Source: an uncultured Rubrobacteraceae bacterium (GTDB lineage Bacteria > Actinomycetota > Rubrobacteria > Rubrobacterales > Rubrobacteraceae). From it: 5,418 nucleotides of DNA. Shown here piece by piece: positions 4,668-5,418 of this stretch (its first letter is position 1; each line of letters begins with the position of its first letter). The stretch lies in the NCBI GenBank assembly GCA_902805985.1, contig CADCUW010000507.1, forward strand, positions 1 to 5,418, in the 5' to 3' direction. Position numbers and translations under genes: made by a program. Below the pieces are notes generated by a model. The model worked only from the letters and a program-made list of their open reading frames with translations, did not search any database and had not been told where the DNA came from.

Positions 4668-5418
4668 ATGAGAGGGTTGCCGGAAGGGTTCTCCTGCAGG
4701 CCGCCAGCGCCTGGCGACGCGGTCGCGGTCGCCGGCCTCATGGCCGCCTGCGTGCGGGCGGACGGCGGTGCCGAGGGCACCAGCGTCGAGCACGTCCTGG
4801 ACGACTGGCACGAGGTGGACCTCCGGGAGGAGGCCGTGCTCGTGCTCGGGCCGGACGGGGCCGTCGCCGGGTACGCCGACGTGGTCAACCGCGCCTTCGT
4901 CTCGCTGAGCGTCTACGGTTACGTCCACCCCGGGCACCGGGGGCGCGGGATCGGGGCGTGGCTCGTCGAATGGGGGGAGGACTGGATAGAGGAGAGGATG
5001 CATCTCGCGCCGGAGGGATCCCGGATCGTGGTCAAGCAGTACGTGATCTCGACGAACACCGACGCCCGAGGGCTCCTGGAGAACGCTGGCTACGAGGCCG
5101 TGCGTGCCACGTACGTCATGGAGATAGAGCTGGACGACGAGCCGCCAGAACCGGAGTGGCCGGAAGGCCTGACGGTACGGACCTTCGTCCCCGGTAGGGA
5201 CGAGCGGCGGCTCTTCGAGGCGGTCGAGGACGCCTTCAGGGACGTGTGGGGCCGGCCGAGGGGGACGTTCGAGCGCTTCGTCGGCATGACAAAGAACGAG
5301 GGCTTCGACCCTTCCCTGTGGTTCCTGGCGATGGATGGCGGGGAGATCTCCGGGATGGTCCTGTGCAAGACGGTGGCGGGCGAGGGATGGGTGGACGTCG
5401 TCGGCGTGCGGCGTCCGT
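4668..5418 (+). CDS. tandem GNAT-family N-acetyltransferase (partial, C-terminus cut)
   Basis: The frame is open from ATG 4668 to the right edge, giving 250 residues. GNAT enzymes move the acetyl group of acetyl-CoA to an amine. The first domain (about 8-152) has the acetyl-CoA pyrophosphate loop VHPGHRGRGIG (86-96, the RxxGxG/A motif) and the later STNTDARGLLENAGY (128-142) typical of motif B. A Pro/Glu-rich joint (156-165) leads to a second domain starting near LTVRTFVPG (168-176). Its FEAVEDAFRDVWG (183-195) and WFLAMDGGEISGMVL (218-232) fit a second GNAT fold, and the window ends at VDVVGVRRP, just before the expected second RxxGxG. The two-domain layout is like mycothiol synthase MshD but is shared by many uncharacterised acetyltransferases, so the substrate is not assigned. 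The next upstream feature is the antitoxin remnant, whose frame ends 10 bases before this ATG. No Shine-Dalgarno sequence is evident. Confidence 0.85.
   Translation, partial: MRGLPEGFSCRPPAPGDAVAVAGLMAACVRADGGAEGTSVEHVLDDWHEVDLREEAVLVLGPDGAVAGYADVVNRAFVSLSVYGYVHPGHRGRGIGAWLVEWGEDWIEERMHLAPEGSRIVVKQYVISTNTDARGLLENAGYEAVRATYVMEIELDDEPPEPEWPEGLTVRTFVPGRDERRLFEAVEDAFRDVWGRPRGTFERFVGMTKNEGFDPSLWFLAMDGGEISGMVLCKTVAGEGWVDVVGVRRP

Noticed and set aside
4517..5368. Minus-strand frames opposite the acetyltransferase
   Set aside because: They are low-complexity Pro/Ser/Arg or acidic text with no motif, while the plus frame has clear GNAT motifs.
1..5418. tRNA, rRNA, CRISPR array or insertion sequence
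   Set aside because: No cloverleaf, rRNA core, regular repeat-spacer array, transposase frame or terminal inverted repeats were seen.

Overview
The window reads as a piece of chromosome from a GC-rich bacterium, most likely an actinomycete relative of the Rubrobacter type. This is inferred from the strong G/C bias at third codon positions, TTG start codons, an ATP-type phosphofructokinase, an actinobacterial-looking ClpC and a tandem GNAT protein. No marker gene fixes the species, so the placement is tentative. Apart from one decayed antitoxin-like gene there is no sign of mobile DNA.

Left part, minus strand (1-1351): a 6-phosphofructokinase gene (pfkA, best start TTG at 1297) is followed 70 bp later by the start of a small PRC-barrel-like protein that runs off the left edge. 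The two may be cotranscribed, although each has its own -10-like hexamer 29-36 bases before its TTG start.

Centre (1298-4277): a divergent intergenic region of about 200 bp carries the pfkA -10 on one strand and, on the other, a clpC promoter candidate whose -35 lies in the loop of a perfect 9-9-9 inverted repeat. Downstream is a 906-residue Clp/Hsp100 unfoldase. It combines a McsA/ClpE-like N-terminal zinc finger, a double Clp N domain, a Gly-rich linker, two AAA+ modules, a UVR-type middle segment and a ClpP-docking loop. It ends at a textbook Rho-independent terminator.

Right part (4278-5418): the stretch after the terminator holds a hairpin and the remnant of a ribbon-helix-helix antitoxin. 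Its ATG is followed immediately by a TAG stop, and its C-terminus has run on past the usual end. No toxin partner follows. The window closes with the first 250 residues of a tandem GNAT acetyltransferase with a possible leaderless start at 4668; it is cut by the right edge.

Together these are housekeeping genes (glycolysis, protein quality control) and accessory single genes, not one pathway. The points most worth checking are the ClpC domain architecture, its unusual operator, the GGNGS active-site variant of the phosphofructokinase, and the amber-stopped antitoxin.
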